From Lineus longissimus (lineage: Eukaryota > Nemertea > Pilidiophora > Heteronemertea > Lineidae): 64,000 bases of DNA. Below are positions 42,168 through 53,409 of the stretch, one piece after another; the stretch's first letter is position 1, and the number at the start of each line of letters is the position of its first letter. Where the stretch lies: assembly GCF_910592395.1 (NCBI RefSeq), contig NC_088310.1, forward strand, positions 13,273,501-13,337,500, written 5' to 3'. The translations under genes were made by a program, and so were the position numbers. The notes under the pieces were generated by a model. That model was not told the origin of the DNA. It was given only the letters and a program-made list of their open reading frames with translations, and did no database searches.

Positions 42168-42775
42168 AGCCCTTAAAAGGTAGGCTTCACGGTGTTCATA
42201 GGGTTAACTGAATTCGTTTAAAGTCTACCGAACGTGCCTTATCAGGCTATTCGTCATTGTTCTTAGCCTTGATTAATATTATTATACAATATAAGCAGTG
42301 AGTCCAGGGGTTCGAGTCACGCGGTTCCAAGTCGGAGGATTGCGGTGACAGCAGTAAGTCCTTAAAGGGATGGCCGGTGATCTTGGCACAGTTAACGTTC
42401 CGATCATAGTCACCTGGTACGAGGCGTCCAATCATAGCTTCCCAATGGTCTTCAGCTACCAGGGGGAGGCACTTGACATTGTTAGGTCTCTCTCTGGACG
42501 GCCTCGTATCCTGGACCGGGTTGCTCCTTTAATTAGTATTCGTCTTCCGTAATCCTGGACTCTGAGCTCGTGACTTGGCATCTGGGTATTTAAGTACTGG
42601 GCACGCCGGCTCTCTCTCTCTCTCTCCTCTCTTGGGCGGCCCAGCTTGCATCCAATAGTGTCTAGCTAAATCAGAAACTCCTAAATCAAGTAAGTGCGAA
42701 TAAACTACATGTATTCTAATTAATACTCTTGTCTTCCGGCTTCCTGTTCTACCAGTAGTTAGTCTCTTTGCAAGT
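42165..42775. mobile_element. about 600-bp insertion in the Ngaro RNase H region
   Basis: RNase H reading breaks after WGASV and resumes near 42,775. The intervening DNA starts with a hairpin (CCGTGAAGCC..GGCTTCACGG), has a B-box-like GGGGTTCGAGTC at about 42,308 and a CT microsatellite near 42,610. A SINE is possible. No target duplication could be fixed, so the exact borders are uncertain. Confidence 0.45.
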
Positions 42776-43616
42776 TCAGCCGGTCTACGGCAGCAGGGTT
42801 TCTGGATACCCCGTATCCAGGGACTTTGTGTACACATCCATTGGGGCGGAACAGGTGGTTCATGATTATTGGCTCGCACAAGATTCTAGGCCTATTCACC
42901 TCAAGGAAGCCGAAGCTGTGATAAAAACGTTACAGTCAGTGCCAGATCGGGTAAGAAACAGAAGGGTGGATGTCCAGGTGGATAATTCCGCTATTGTCTT
43001 TGCATGGGAAAGATCGGGGGCGAAGGATCTTCGGTTAGTGTCAATGATGAAGGAACTATTCCGGTTGGTTTCCGAGTTAATCTGTGACTTGAAGTTAATT
43101 TACATCCCGTCAGAGCGCAATTCGGCGGACGAGCCATCGAGGGTTTTGTCCTCAGCAGACTCGCGGCTTAGGGGATCCACCTGGGCAAAACTAGAGGAGT
43201 TATTTGGTCCCCATTCTTTCGATTTAATGGCCCTAGACTCTAATGCCATGTTAAACTCCAGTGGGCAACCCCTCAGACACTATTCTCCCTGGCCTCTCCC
43301 GGGGGCGTCAGGTGTGAACTTGTTTGCCCAGACCTTGTTACCAGCGGAAAATTACTGCTGCTTCCCGCCTTTGGTCATGACGCCGAGTGTGGTGTCTTTC
43401 TTATTGCACGAATGCTCACGCCCTCTGAAAGTGACCCTCGTAGTCGCTAAACAGTCGCCACTGCCGGCGTGGTGGCCTCAGGTCGTTGGTAAAACGCAAA
43501 TGGTTTTGTTGGGGATGCAAGGGGACATAACCGTTGTGGAAACTCCGTCTAAGCTGGGATATATACCGTCGGGTTTGAAGTTGCCCCTGTATGCCGCTCG
43601 TCTTATTTTGTCATAG
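42768..43616 (+). pseudogene. Ngaro RNase H and downstream domain
   Basis: Continues the RT polyprotein: VVHDYWLAQDSRPIHLKEAEA (Glu region), VDVQVDNSAIVFAWERSGAK (Asp) and IYIPSERNSADEPSRVLSS, the usual end of DIRS-order RNase H with SADEPSR. A Pro-rich tail then contains HSFDLMALDSNAMLN and LPRAG-like bases, as found between RNase H and recombinase. Open to TAG at 43,616. It is separated from the RT by the 600-bp insertion, so it is not translated with it now. Confidence 0.75.
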
Positions 43617-43792
43617 TGGTTCTACCGAGTTTAGTGTTCAGATAATAGTAGTCAGTCTTAGTTGCTTTTGTTATACTCTTTCAGGGCAAGGGGGCTACTG
43701 GCCCGGTGCCGGATTTCTTCGCCCTGCGTGGCAGGGTGCGGGAGTTGATGGAAGCAAACCATGCCTCTGCCTAACAGAGGAAGAAATCAAAG

Positions 43793-44899
43793 TTGGAATG
43801 CGAGTTGGAGCAATTTTTAGGTCACCTGGGTAAAGCAATAGTAGATTGTGGGCCGGAAGAGATTTGCATGTTCCTGGTTTGTAAAGATAAGGCGGGTAAA
43901 ACTCCTGTGCATTACAGGGATTGCTCGGCAATCGGTGATAGGAAACCGGTTTGCGGCTGCCCGCGTAAATTAGCTTTTGGGACTGTGCTCAACAAAGTTT
44001 CCCAGCTAAAAGCGATATTCACTGAGAAGGGCGTTATGTCCTTCTGGCAGGGGCCCGGGAGTAACCCGGTCGACTCCACCATGGTTAAGATTTTTGTGAA
44101 GCAGATCCAGATAGAGCAAAGCGTGGGTCACGTGGTGCAGAAGCAAGCTAAGCCTTTGTTTCTATCCAAATTAGTCATTATTGCCTCGTATATTGACAGG
44201 CATTTGCAGCAGTCAGCAAGCGCTACCCATAGATTTGTCTTGGCGCGTGACCAGGCCGTTTTCAAGCTTTTGTTCTTTGGCGGAGACCGTGCGCATGACT
44301 TGGGCCTCATGTTATTCCAGGAGCTGAGGGCCCTTCCTGGTGGAAGAGGTTACGTAATAAAGCATACTTGGGGTAAAACCCACAGGGTCAACAAACCTAA
44401 TGTTTTCACCATATTCAGGAATCCAGATAGGTTAATCTGTCCGGTAAGGGCTTTAGAAACGTACCTGGCAACCGCTCGGGAGCTAGGTATAAGCCTAGAT
44501 GCGGGGTTTTTGTTCAGAGCAGTGAAGCAGGACTCTGTTAGGAATAGCCCGTTAGAATACCAGACGATTTATTGTCGTCTCCGCTCCTATTTGGTCACTT
44601 TAGGCATCGACGAAGGAGAAACGCCTCACAGTCTGAGGGGAGCGTGTGCAATTTCTCTCAGGTCTCTAGTCCCAAATGTTACGGGAGATGCCGGCGCCCA
44701 AAATCATCAACAATTACTGATGAAACATGTTGGATGGGCGTCGGCGTCTAGTGCAAACCATTATTCCCGGGAGGATAAGCTTGGGCAGGCTGCGGTAGCT
44801 TCAAGGGCGCTAGCCACTCCGTCATCCCATCTCGCGTGGTCCAATATTGAGGAACAGTATTTTGATGAGTCTAATTTGCCTAAATGTAATCTGTAACTA
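43793..44899 (+). CDS. Ngaro tyrosine recombinase
   Basis: A long open frame of about 367 codons. A Cys/His cluster (CMFLVCKDKAG, VHYRDC, VCGCPRKLA) precedes an N-terminal core-binding part. The catalytic half shows Arg I in FFGGDRAHDLGLM, the His-x-x-Arg pair in PHSLRGACAISL, a second His in MKHVGWASASSANHYSRED and the nucleophile Tyr in the same stretch. YR elements use this enzyme in place of an integrase to insert a circular DNA copy. An upstream open stretch (from about 43,690, ALRGRVREL..) may be the true N-terminus in another frame. All catalytic residues remain. Confidence 0.85.
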
Positions 44900-45526
44900 T
44901 GGTGATTGGCGGCTTCATTATGATTTATAGCAGGTGTAATATTTCCTCCTTTAAAGACTTACGCTATTTCGAAACAATTGCGGTCTGGACGCAATGTCGT
45001 CATTATACGTAAGAATTTGTTGAAACGTAGTAATATTGTCGTCCGTAGATCAGCGGACACAGTGGTATCACTGAAAGCCTGAGTTAGTACGTACTTCAGC
45101 GATCGGGAATTGCCGAATTCAGGGACAATTTCGAACTTTTACGAAATGCGTATTCTTTTAACGGTGGTCGTGAAGGGGGTGTAGAATGGTGGTATGCAGG
45201 AGATTTATAGCTGTAATGGTAACATGTAATATAAAGGTATGCACCAAATATTTCAATAGTTAATAAAGGTACGGTTTCACCTTAGCTTCTTAGTTCTTGG
45301 TTTCTTGTATCTCAGCGGCAGGTACGGGTGGTAACAAAATTAATGCACTCCTAGGTGGAGATACAAGCACTTGTTTCAGTCACGTCCGTAGTGGAGGATC
45401 GCTTTCACGCGCTGGGGTAGGTCTGTAGGTTTGGGATTTTTAGTAAGGGGAATCTACAGACCTCCCCCCGCGGTCTGGGGTGCCCAGTGCCTCGTGCTCC
45501 AAGGCAGCATCGTCACGAGCTCGGAG
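44900..45526. other. Ngaro 3' region
   Basis: No gene. It contains a short inverted pair around GGTCTGTAGGTTTGGG and AATCTACAGACC (45,418-45,465) before repeat B1. Probably the 3' untranslated part of the element. Confidence 0.5.
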
Positions 45527-45670
45527 TGGGAGTTTTTCATTCCCATATCTTGATACCAACGGAACGTGCGCGTGAGGTCTTGACACCTTGGATACTTACC
45601 TATCCAAGGTGTTGTGACGTCACCTTGGCACGCGAGTCCCACATTTCCTTGCATTCTGTTTTTGAAGCGC
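45527..45670 (+). repeat. Ngaro repeats B1 and A2
   Basis: B1 (about 45,527-45,599, TTTTTCATTCCCATATCTTG..GGATACTTAC) is joined to A2 (45,601-45,670, TATCCAAGGTGTTGTGACGT..). The B1-A2 join is the internal copy of the two element ends, as needed to rebuild full ends during replication. Confidence 0.8.
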
Positions 45671-45846
45671 TGGATGGAAGGACAAAGCGCCAGCAGTTGG
45701 GAGAGAGGTCAGAATGCAACTCCCGGCAGGAGTAGGGGTTGGAGAGGACAGACTACTGGTACTTCCTGGAACCCCCCCCCCCCCCCACCCTATTTTTGGG
45801 TTCGTACGGATACTGCGTGTTGGGCCTCATGAGCACGATTCTCGTT

Positions 45847-45917
45847 GCCGTTTTTCATTCCCATATCTTGATACCAACGGAAAGTGCGCGTGAGGTCTTG
45901 ACGCCTTGGATACTTAC
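45847..45917 (+). repeat. Ngaro terminal repeat B2
   Basis: Repeats B1 with two base changes (GGAAAGTG for GGAACGTG, GACGCC for GACACC), then runs into host DNA at ACTTATCCAA. Confidence 0.8.
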
Positions 45918-45919
45918 TT

Positions 45920-46372
45920 ATCCAAACAAGATCGTTGAAAAAGCACTGAACTGCAATAAACATTGTACTAGAACATCGTATAACCCTAGGCCTGCCTAAA
46001 AGTCACAAGCCATGTCCAAAATTGCCTCGCAACCATGCCTAAGTTGTTCCTTTGGAATAATGCTGCACGAGGTTACATCGTCCGATCGTTGAGACCATGT
46101 CGTGACATTCAGATTTTTTTTATGAATATTATCCTTCAAATTCCCCTTAAAATATCATAACCCAATCACGATGTCATGACAGTAGCGCGATTTTGCTTGC
46201 AACAAAAATAGCAGTAGAAAAATTTCATTTACAACGTGTTGCAGTAGGACGATTTTGCTTGCAACATAGTACAGTCCAAATCATAAATTACATTCATCCT
46301 GGTTCGCGTCATTGACTCACAACGTACGAGCCGAGTTGCGCGTCAAAGACGCACCAGTGACGAGCTTATCTA
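45920..46372. other. intron DNA of integrin gene A
   Basis: No exon. Two copies of a short phrase with GATTTTGCTTGCAAC (46,188 and 46,250) are the only structure noticed. Confidence 0.5.
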
Positions 46373-47733
46373 TGGGCGGTTATATCCGCAAAAATAGGAC
46401 GTTGCAAAACAAGGTGGTTGTATATGTGTTTTTAAACGAGGAGGTTACGAAACGCGAGGTCGTACTTTTTAGAGACGTTTGGGGGCGCTCGCAACACGTG
46501 TTTGCATGTTTTTTGAAACAAGGTCGTACTTTTTATAGGGGGTCTGGTGGCGCTGGCAACACTAACAGGTGTTCGCATGTTTTTTGAAACAAGGTCGTAC
46601 TTTTTATAGACGTTTGGTGGCGCTCGCATGACGCGTTCGCATGTTTTTTGAAACAAGGCCGTACTTTTTATAAACGGTTGGGGGAATTTTGTTATTGCTG
46701 TATGTAAAGTGACGTGCGATCGACATACAGAGCTTATTTTACGATAATGTCACAGGCGTTGCTGTTTAACCACTTTACTGATCGCCTCATGAGGAAACCA
46801 GCCCTGTAAAAATTATCTCCTAACCATCCCCCACCAACTAATGGAAAATGCCTTAGATGCCGGGGGATGGATATTTGATGAGGGGAGAGTTTCTGAGGAA
46901 TAGTTTATTGACTTTAGCTCTCAGCTTATCTGAGCCAGGTAACCTCCTGCTGAGTTGCCCGACCAAAGGCTGAGGTCATCATATGTTGTTACATAACCGA
47001 TCTTGCTATCACATCCTGGTTGCTTTGTAGTCGACCAAATTACTTCTAATTTTGCCTCATCACAGTAAATTAGTCATGATCACATGATGATTCTGGCCCG
47101 AGTGTTATCACTGGTTACGCTGGCCATTAGGTAGATAAGGTAAATATGCCGATCATCACTGTGTGTAGTATCAGCAGGGTGCTTGAAGTTGGAGGGCGAC
47201 TAAATATTTTACAGGGCTGGTTTCCTCATGTGAATCGTATTCTTCGCGAGATACAAATATCTATAGAAAGGGATGTAGATCTGGAGGACAATGCTGTCAT
47301 TATAGTAAAGTCTCTCCTTCAAGACTCGATAAATGTCGTTGTGAACAGTTCAAAAGTGATGGAGTGCAAGAGCCCCGGGCCACAAGATACAATATTGCCG
47401 TCTGACTGGATTTTTACGAGCGCCACCAAACGTTTATAAAAAGTACGACCTCGTTTCAAAAAACAAACGAACACGTCTATAAAAAGTACGTCTATAAAAA
47501 GTACGACCCCGTTTTATAAAACACACAGGAACACGTCTTCTGGATTTTTGCGAGCGCCCCCAAACGTCTATAAAAAGTTAGATATTGTTTCAAAAAACAT
47601 GCGAACACGTCTTGCAAGCGCCACCAAACGTCTATAAAAAGTGCGACCTCGCGTTTCGTAACCTCCTCGTTTAAAAACACATTCACAACCACCTTGTTTT
47701 GCAACGTCCTATTTTTGCGGATATAACTGCCCA
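46373..47733. mobile_element. 1.36-kb long-TIR non-autonomous element
   Basis: Ends TGGGCGGTTATATCCGCAAA and, inverted, TGGGCAGTTATATCCGCAAA, with TA on both sides (46,371-46,372 and 47,734-47,735). The inverted match runs over 100 bp and continues as degenerate subrepeats (ACTTTTTATAGACGTTTGG, GCGCTCGCA, CATGTTTTTTGAAACAAGG) in both arms. No transposase. TA borders suit a Tc1/mariner-type donor, but the family is unknown. Confidence 0.7.
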
Positions 47734-47735
47734 TA

Positions 47736-49781
47736 CGTATCGCCTTATGTTTCGCGAAAATTACGCGCGAGATTGTGCTACGTTCGTGCTCGGCAGCGCT
47801 CGGGAAATACCCTACCTATATGACGTCACCATAGTGGTTGGGGCTTTTTTTTCCCAGTTAAAGTAATGTTTTGCGGCTTGGTTACAAAAACTGCAAAAAC
47901 TTTGGAAAAGCATTCTTTTCTGCAAGATCTACTCTACCCGAAATAATATCAAGAAGTACTACGTAGCATATAGAATAAGTTTTTACAATATCAAATTGTA
48001 AACACTCTGCTGACTTTATATTTACTCCTATTTTGGCTTTCATAAATGCCAATATAAGTATAGAAAATAAAATTGGAACAACATGAAACAATTTTTGGCG
48101 CCATAATAGCAGCAGCCTTAATACGTTTGGGGTAAAATTATCTGTGAATAGAGACAACAGGATTTTTTAAAGCCCCAAATTAACGGTTTTTGCTGTATAA
48201 CACTGTTTATTGGTTTCTATGGTAACCGGCAATTAAATAGCATTAAGGACATTTTACCAAACAATCCTATCAACTTGTAGAGGAGATAGTACCCTTCATC
48301 ACAAAAGTCGAATTACATCAATTGTTCATGTTTTAAGAAATCTACATGACTTTCAATAATTTGTATCAATCTCATAAGTTTCGTTAAAATTGACGTATCA
48401 AAAAGTCGTTGTTGATTGTTCACGATGGAAGCAAAAGATAGGTCGGGTGTTTTAGCCTAGTTATTTAGTTCGTCGGTCCCAATAATGGACCATCGTTTCG
48501 GTTTTTGCATTTGACCATTTTAAATGAGCGAAAAACAAATTCTTCAAAAAACGAGATTTTCGTCATATCTGGACCTGTGTGAATAACCCTTTAAAGATAA
48601 CTAATAACTTTGCTAATAACAAAGCTATGAATCCCATATTTTTATGGATAATGAAAGAGTACTGGTCATTTACAGGGGAAAAAATATAAGGATTACTAAG
48701 CATACTTTTTAAGAAAAATACAAATAAGAACTTTAAGAAAAAATACCTCTTGAATTTAAAAAAAGGTCTAAAGCTTCCTTGTTAATTGTTCGGACCTTTC
48801 ATACGAAATTTTTTTATTGAAACTTGTTTTCAGTTATAGCCCATAGCATGAAACGAGAGACAATCATTGCCGATTTTCTAATTTCTCCACCGTTTGAGAA
48901 TTTGAAAAAATACACACCGAGCAAGAGGTAATTTTTTAACTAATTTCGGCTAAATTTCAAAGTGGTGTATATCCTGTAATTCTTCAAATAATTCAACAAT
49001 ATTACATACAGTTCATAATCTAGGTTTAGTAAACATATTCCTACTTCAGATTTTGTATTTTCATAAGTTTCTTTGCAACATGATGGCTTTATTCAGCCGA
49101 ATTGTCCATGGAAAACGTTGTTTTTTATAAGTTCACCATTGAAAAATATTTTTCAACCTATTTTTGACAAATTTATAATTGAAATAGATAGCAGAGGTAT
49201 CATTTTTTGAGTTTCCAAAAGATGAGTTAATTGCACTTCCTCTAACTAGTCGAATTGTGAATTAGAAAGGGGGATTTGATGCAATAATAATGCGCTAATA
49301 AGGGTCGGCCTCCCAATTAATCTCAATAAAATCAGCTTTATTTTTAAAAATTGATATCGAAAGTCTGTTTTTCATTGACAATTTCAATGTTCAAGTATGA
49401 GAGCATATTTTTGCCCACGATAAATGAATTTATTGTATTCCATAAAATAATTTAATCTAATTTGATCATTTGAAAACCGGTTATATCAGTTTTAGAAGCC
49501 AAATCTCGCATCTAAATAGTGCTATTTGAGCTAATGCATGAAGTGGGAAAACAAAATCAATGCCAAAAACAAAATAGACCCCCACAAATATGGTCCAATT
49601 TAGGTTTTATAGAGAATTTAGGCAAATTTATAGAGTTTCAATCAACAAATTGCAGAAAAAAGGACCCTATGCAAGGACCCTATCCGCCCCGCAACAGCGG
49701 ATAGGGTTCATGTGAAATCATTGTAAAAACGGTCCCTTTCTAAAGGGGCGCAGAAAAAAAACATTGACACAAAACACGTAC
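47736..49781. other. intron DNA, AT-rich, nothing recognised
   Basis: About 2 kb without a supported exon or clear repeat. A hairpin CCCTATCCGC..GCGGATAGGG sits at 49,679-49,707 just 3' of the I-EGF2 exon on the gene strand. Confidence 0.5.
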
Positions 49782-49921
49782 CTCCACATGGCTTAAGGGT
49801 CACATAGCTTAAATTGCAAGTGTCATCCCACTCACAATACCTTCCAGAGTAGCCGAATGGACACTGGCGTTGCCCGCAAGTGCACATGCCGCGCCCGGAA
49901 CACACCTCTGCTGTTGGCGAT
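49782..49921 (-). CDS. integrin beta exon, I-EGF2 (gene A)
   Basis: A 140-nt exon, acceptor TTTTCAG and donor GTACGT. One base completes a Glu codon from I-EGF1, and the exon ends after one base of a Gly codon. The product SPTAEVCSGRGMCTCGQRQC, then PFGYSGRYCEWDDTCN and KPCG has the I-EGF2 cysteine layout. The expected CEC is CEW here, so one Cys of the usual pattern is replaced by Trp. Its donor faces the 38-kb intron. Confidence 0.9.
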
Positions 49922-50514
49922 CTGAAAATCACAGATAACTTGCTGAAATGTTTTACAAACGAACGATACCCCGGGACCATGTGATATCATTGAAATGGCC
50001 CTGCCAAAAATGGAGGTTCTACTGTTTGAATGGAGCAAGAGCTTCGAAGCGGAAAGCTGTGTGGAAACTACTCTTTTGTGGTACAGGCTGGAACATTCTT
50101 TAGCTATAGTTTTATTAACTGTAGTGACGTGCTTCCACTTGAACCTTTTGACTCACTCTCTGAAATAACAGTTCATTGGTTTGGAGCATGTGACGATACT
50201 GTATAATAGTTCCCCATTCGTTATTGATTACATGGCGGTCATCGTATCTCATTAAGCATTAAGTAACTATACTCGATTTTAGTATTACATGTACTCTGTT
50301 TGTTCATGAATTAATTATTTCTGTCCCGTAGTTAGATAGAAATACACATGGTCGTTATTTTAGTTGAGTAGCCAAGTAAAACACACGAGCGTGATGAAAA
50401 TCTATTAAATGTAGGTATTGAACAACTACATTAGGATGTGCAACAAGTAGTGTTAGCATTTATAATCAATGTGATTTTTCTTTCGTAATTGGAAAATCTC
50501 AAAACTCAACTTAC
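49922..50514. other. intron between I-EGF1 and I-EGF2 of gene A
   Basis: No features besides the flanking splice sites. A 40-bp phrase near 50,190 (GGAGCATGTGACGATACTGT..) recurs near 57,093, so both belong to a dispersed repeat. Confidence 0.5.
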
Positions 50515-50642
50515 TCTTTACGAGATTTGCCATCTAGGCCATTGGCCCAGCATTCACATCTCTTCCCATAGTGACCCGCCCGGCAGTTACAGATACCGCA
50601 TTCCTCGTCTCCGACCCCTCTGCATAATGCACTCAAGGTACC
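50515..50642 (-). CDS. integrin beta exon, I-EGF1 (gene A)
   Basis: A 128-nt exon between a TGCTAG acceptor and GTAAGT donor, phase 0 in and phase 2 out, as for the gene B I-EGF1 exon at 0.6 kb. It encodes GTLSALCRGVGDEECGICNC, then RAGHYGKRCECWANG. It is the most upstream exon of gene A found. PSI, hybrid and betaI exons were not seen in the remaining 13 kb and are presumably beyond the window. Confidence 0.85.
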
Positions 50643-51077
50643 CTAGCAGAAATTCATATTGTAAAAGATGAACAGACATTTTTCTCGCTTTGTAATTTGA
50701 AATCATGATGATAAACATTACAATCAATAACGTCAGTGCGAAAATCACGGAATTTATACTGTAGTTTCATGAAAATAACACCACTTCATTAACAGCCGGT
50801 GTCGCCGCCCCTGACTCATAGGGTGGCGAACAGAGCTGTTGAGAAGGCCGATCATTGGCTGAGATTCCAGAGAGGGTTGTCCAGGCCTCATATCCAATAT
50901 ACTTCAGTTTCGAGTCCAATCCTTATTGTTTGGATTGTTGAAACCGATTCGTTGGTCTCCTATGAATGGGATAATGGGATCGGGCCTTCGTCCATTGTAC
51001 TGAGTGTCCCAGAACATTTTCAACTAATCGTCATTGGTAGTGTAAAGGGTGTCCCAGTGCTAATGGCTGATAGTGTA
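50643..51077. other. intron DNA, nothing recognised
   Basis: No exon. Two copies of GGGTGTCC-type words precede the pogo-like element. Confidence 0.4.
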
Positions 51078-53158
51078 CAGGGTGTCCGTGAAAAAAGTCC
51101 AACTGACATGTTGGCTTCTGCTGGTTTTAGGGATTGACCTGCCCTTTCAAAGTGAGGCACTGCTCAGGGAGGTAATGGAGCATGTCTTCGGGTCTTGTCA
51201 TCCCTTACCAGCTTCGGGCTTTCAAAGATACTTTGCAGTGCGAAATTGGTAAGAATGAGAAGTTGTCCGTCACATATTTGGAGACAAAACCGAACATCCC
51301 TCTGAATGTACAGTCTTGTCCGAAGTGATCAGTGAAGGAATAAAAAAGAACGATCCAAATCCCGATTCAATTTTTTTTCAAAGCTAAAGATACTCATTAT
51401 TAGATTGTCCAGCTTTCAGAATCGTACGCACAATCATTCACAACACCCACAGTCAATTCAAGTCCATCACAATGTCCTCCTCGACTACATTCACGAACTC
51501 TGGTCCATCCACGGCAGTCTCCTCTTCTTCCTCCAAGATAGCATGTGGTCCAGCTTCGATTGGCCTTGGTCGAAACGATGCTTCAAATCAGTTGTGACGA
51601 TAACGTCCTCATCAACACCATCCCAGGCATCTCTGGTGATGTTGGTCACGTCTCTCAGGCCGATGTGAGGGCAATCTCCTCGTTCGTTCGTGTGGTCCTT
51701 CTTCCACGATTTCCATTGTCGCCGTACGTGACATTTGAAGGACTTCATGACTGCAACGTCTAACGGTTGTACGAGGGATGTGCAACCAGCAGGTACGTAA
51801 TCCAGGCTGCCTCTCATGTCGCGGACTCTCGTCCGGAAGTTCTCTGTCCGGTGGACCTGATAATGATCGACGATTAACAGGAACTGGTCGGTCTCGTTGT
51901 CGGTGACGTAGGGTGATAGGACTTCATCTAACCAGTGGTGCGCCGTTTCCTCCCTCATCGAACCAGTTTCCGATTGGGTAATCTTTACATCTGCTGGTGG
52001 GTTGTCTTGGAGGGCTGCAAACACCCGGACAAAACCTCTTCTGGGGAAGGTGATGTGCGCCGGCAACTTTGCTCCAGAGGCTGCGATGCAGAGGGTGACG
52101 GTGTATCCCAGCTTGGTATTGGACCTGGATGATCGGACGTCTATGGCCTTCTCCCCCGTGGTGTTGGCCGTGTACATGGTTCTCATATCAAACAGGACAA
52201 AGGTTTGGTCCATTTTAAAGAAGAACCGCATCTGTATATCAAGACGATCGATGCTCCCAGTAACCGCATCTCGGAAGGTCTGGATCCTTGCAGCAGCATC
52301 AGCGGGGACGGTCGTTGTATTCTTGGTCACCTTCCGTAGGGACACGTGGCATCTCTTCATCAAGCACTCCACCCAGCCTATGGATGCGTTGAAATCCCAT
52401 AGCTGAGGGCGACAATGATGAATCCCTTCTCTGACATCTTGGGCTAACTCATTCCACCAGCTTTGCCACACTACCAACGCCTTATCTTGAATGTCGAGAA
52501 TGGAGACTGCGAGGCGACGCTCTCTCATCTGCTGCAGCCATTGGTAAAGCTGGTCCTCAACCTGTGGCCATAACGGATCACGAGGCTCCATCACCGTCTT
52601 CTTCCGGCCATGCCCTTGTTCTTGCTTCTGCTCGAGGTCCTCGAGATTCCACCTTCTAAACGTCTCCCAGGGGATGTTATAGTGGGCGGCGAACTCTGTC
52701 ATACTGCGCACCGTACCGTTCACCAGTGCCTCCTACTGGTCTCTCAGGTAGGCAAGTTTTTCTGTCACGGTGTAGCGCCGGCGTCGTTTTCTCAGCAGCT
52801 CTACAGCATCCATTGTCGCACAGGTTGTCTGCAATGTGGGTACCCTCAGTGGGGCTTCATTTATAGGCCTAAGAGGCCCTAGAATTACTCAAGAAACCAC
52901 AAATTCTAGGAACTTCGATTCTGTTTTCTCCCACGTTGGCCTAGGGAGTCTAAATAAAAAAAGAGGGTTGTAGAAAAACAGAGGATGAGCTCCTCGTTTT
53001 TCTTTGGAATTTTGTGACTACTATCATTGCCTGAATCTCACTTTGCTTTACTAATGCAAGCATTCGTAGATTTTTCTTCAGAGTTTCAATAACGACTTTT
53101 TCTGTTTTGGGGGGTATGGATCAATCTAAAAGGTGCTTCAGTTTAATGAGACAACCTG
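51078..53158 (-). mobile_element. pogo-like transposon
   Basis: The span is set by weak inverted ends, CAGGGTGTCC at 51,078 and GACAACCTG at 53,158, each next to TA. Pogo/Tigger ends commonly begin CAGG and duplicate TA. The inside is almost filled by one leftward transposase gene. The ends match over only about ten bases, so the borders are tentative; the transposase is certain. Confidence 0.5.
51491..52813 (-). pseudogene. pogo/Tigger-type DDE transposase, one nonsense codon
   Basis: The ATG at 52,813 (MDAVELLRKRRRRYTVTEKL) is in frame with the long ORF but meets TAG at about 52,735. From there 410 codons are open. N-terminal helix-turn-helix parts (SMTEFAAHYNIPWETFRRW; LVVWQSWWNEL) precede the DDE_1 core: FFKMDQTFVLFDM (first Asp), FLLIVDHYQVHRTENF (second Asp) and YVPAGCTSLVQPLDVAVMKS (third Asp). 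The encoded enzyme cuts at TA. Only one stop separates it from a full-length gene, so it is a recent or lightly damaged copy. Confidence 0.85.
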
Positions 53159-53409
53159 TATAAACGGTCGGCGCGTGGCCTTACCATTTACGTCATTCGA
53201 CATGCGCACTCCTCGACCAGTAGGCCCACAACACTTCGAATCAATAGGGCTGCGGTAATAAGTGGTTTAGCGTAACCGTGACAGCTCGGCTGAGCCATCA
53301 CAAGGGCCAGCGAAGTCACTCATTGGTTACCTCTGGTGAATAGACTCGAGAGAAGAGGCCGGGCCTTGAATATCCCGAAGTGGTGTTTTTTTCATGAAAC
53401 TACAGTAAT

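Larger units (their letters stand above)
11793..45919 (+). mobile_element. Ngaro-like tyrosine-recombinase retrotransposon, split by a Polinton
   Basis: A repeat (A) at 11.79 kb recurs at 45.60 kb. A second repeat (B) lies just before the inner A copy and again at the right end, giving A1 - coding - B1 - A2 - B2. This is the split direct repeat layout of Ngaro-group YR retrotransposons. Between them are a gag-like region, a CCHC knuckle, RT (YLDD), RNase H and a tyrosine recombinase, all rightward. The outer ends share ACTTATCCAA with the flanking DNA, as expected for recombinase-mediated insertion without target duplication. Without the Polinton the element is about 8.7 kb. End positions are good to a few bases because of the shared sequence. 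Confidence 0.85.

Noticed and set aside
42300-42330. tRNA gene suggested by a B-box-like GGGGTTCGAGTC
   Set aside because: No A box at the right distance and no cloverleaf; at most a SINE fragment.
45454-45999. ORFs around the Ngaro right repeats
   Set aside because: They lie in non-coding terminal repeats A2/B2 and a C-rich tract.
46312-46656. ORFs in the long-TIR element
   Set aside because: Produced by degenerate subrepeats shared with the opposite arm; no transposase motif.
47146-47439. 97-codon plus-strand ORF inside the 1.36-kb element
   Set aside because: No recognisable domain; kept only as a possible remnant, not supported enough to list as a gene.
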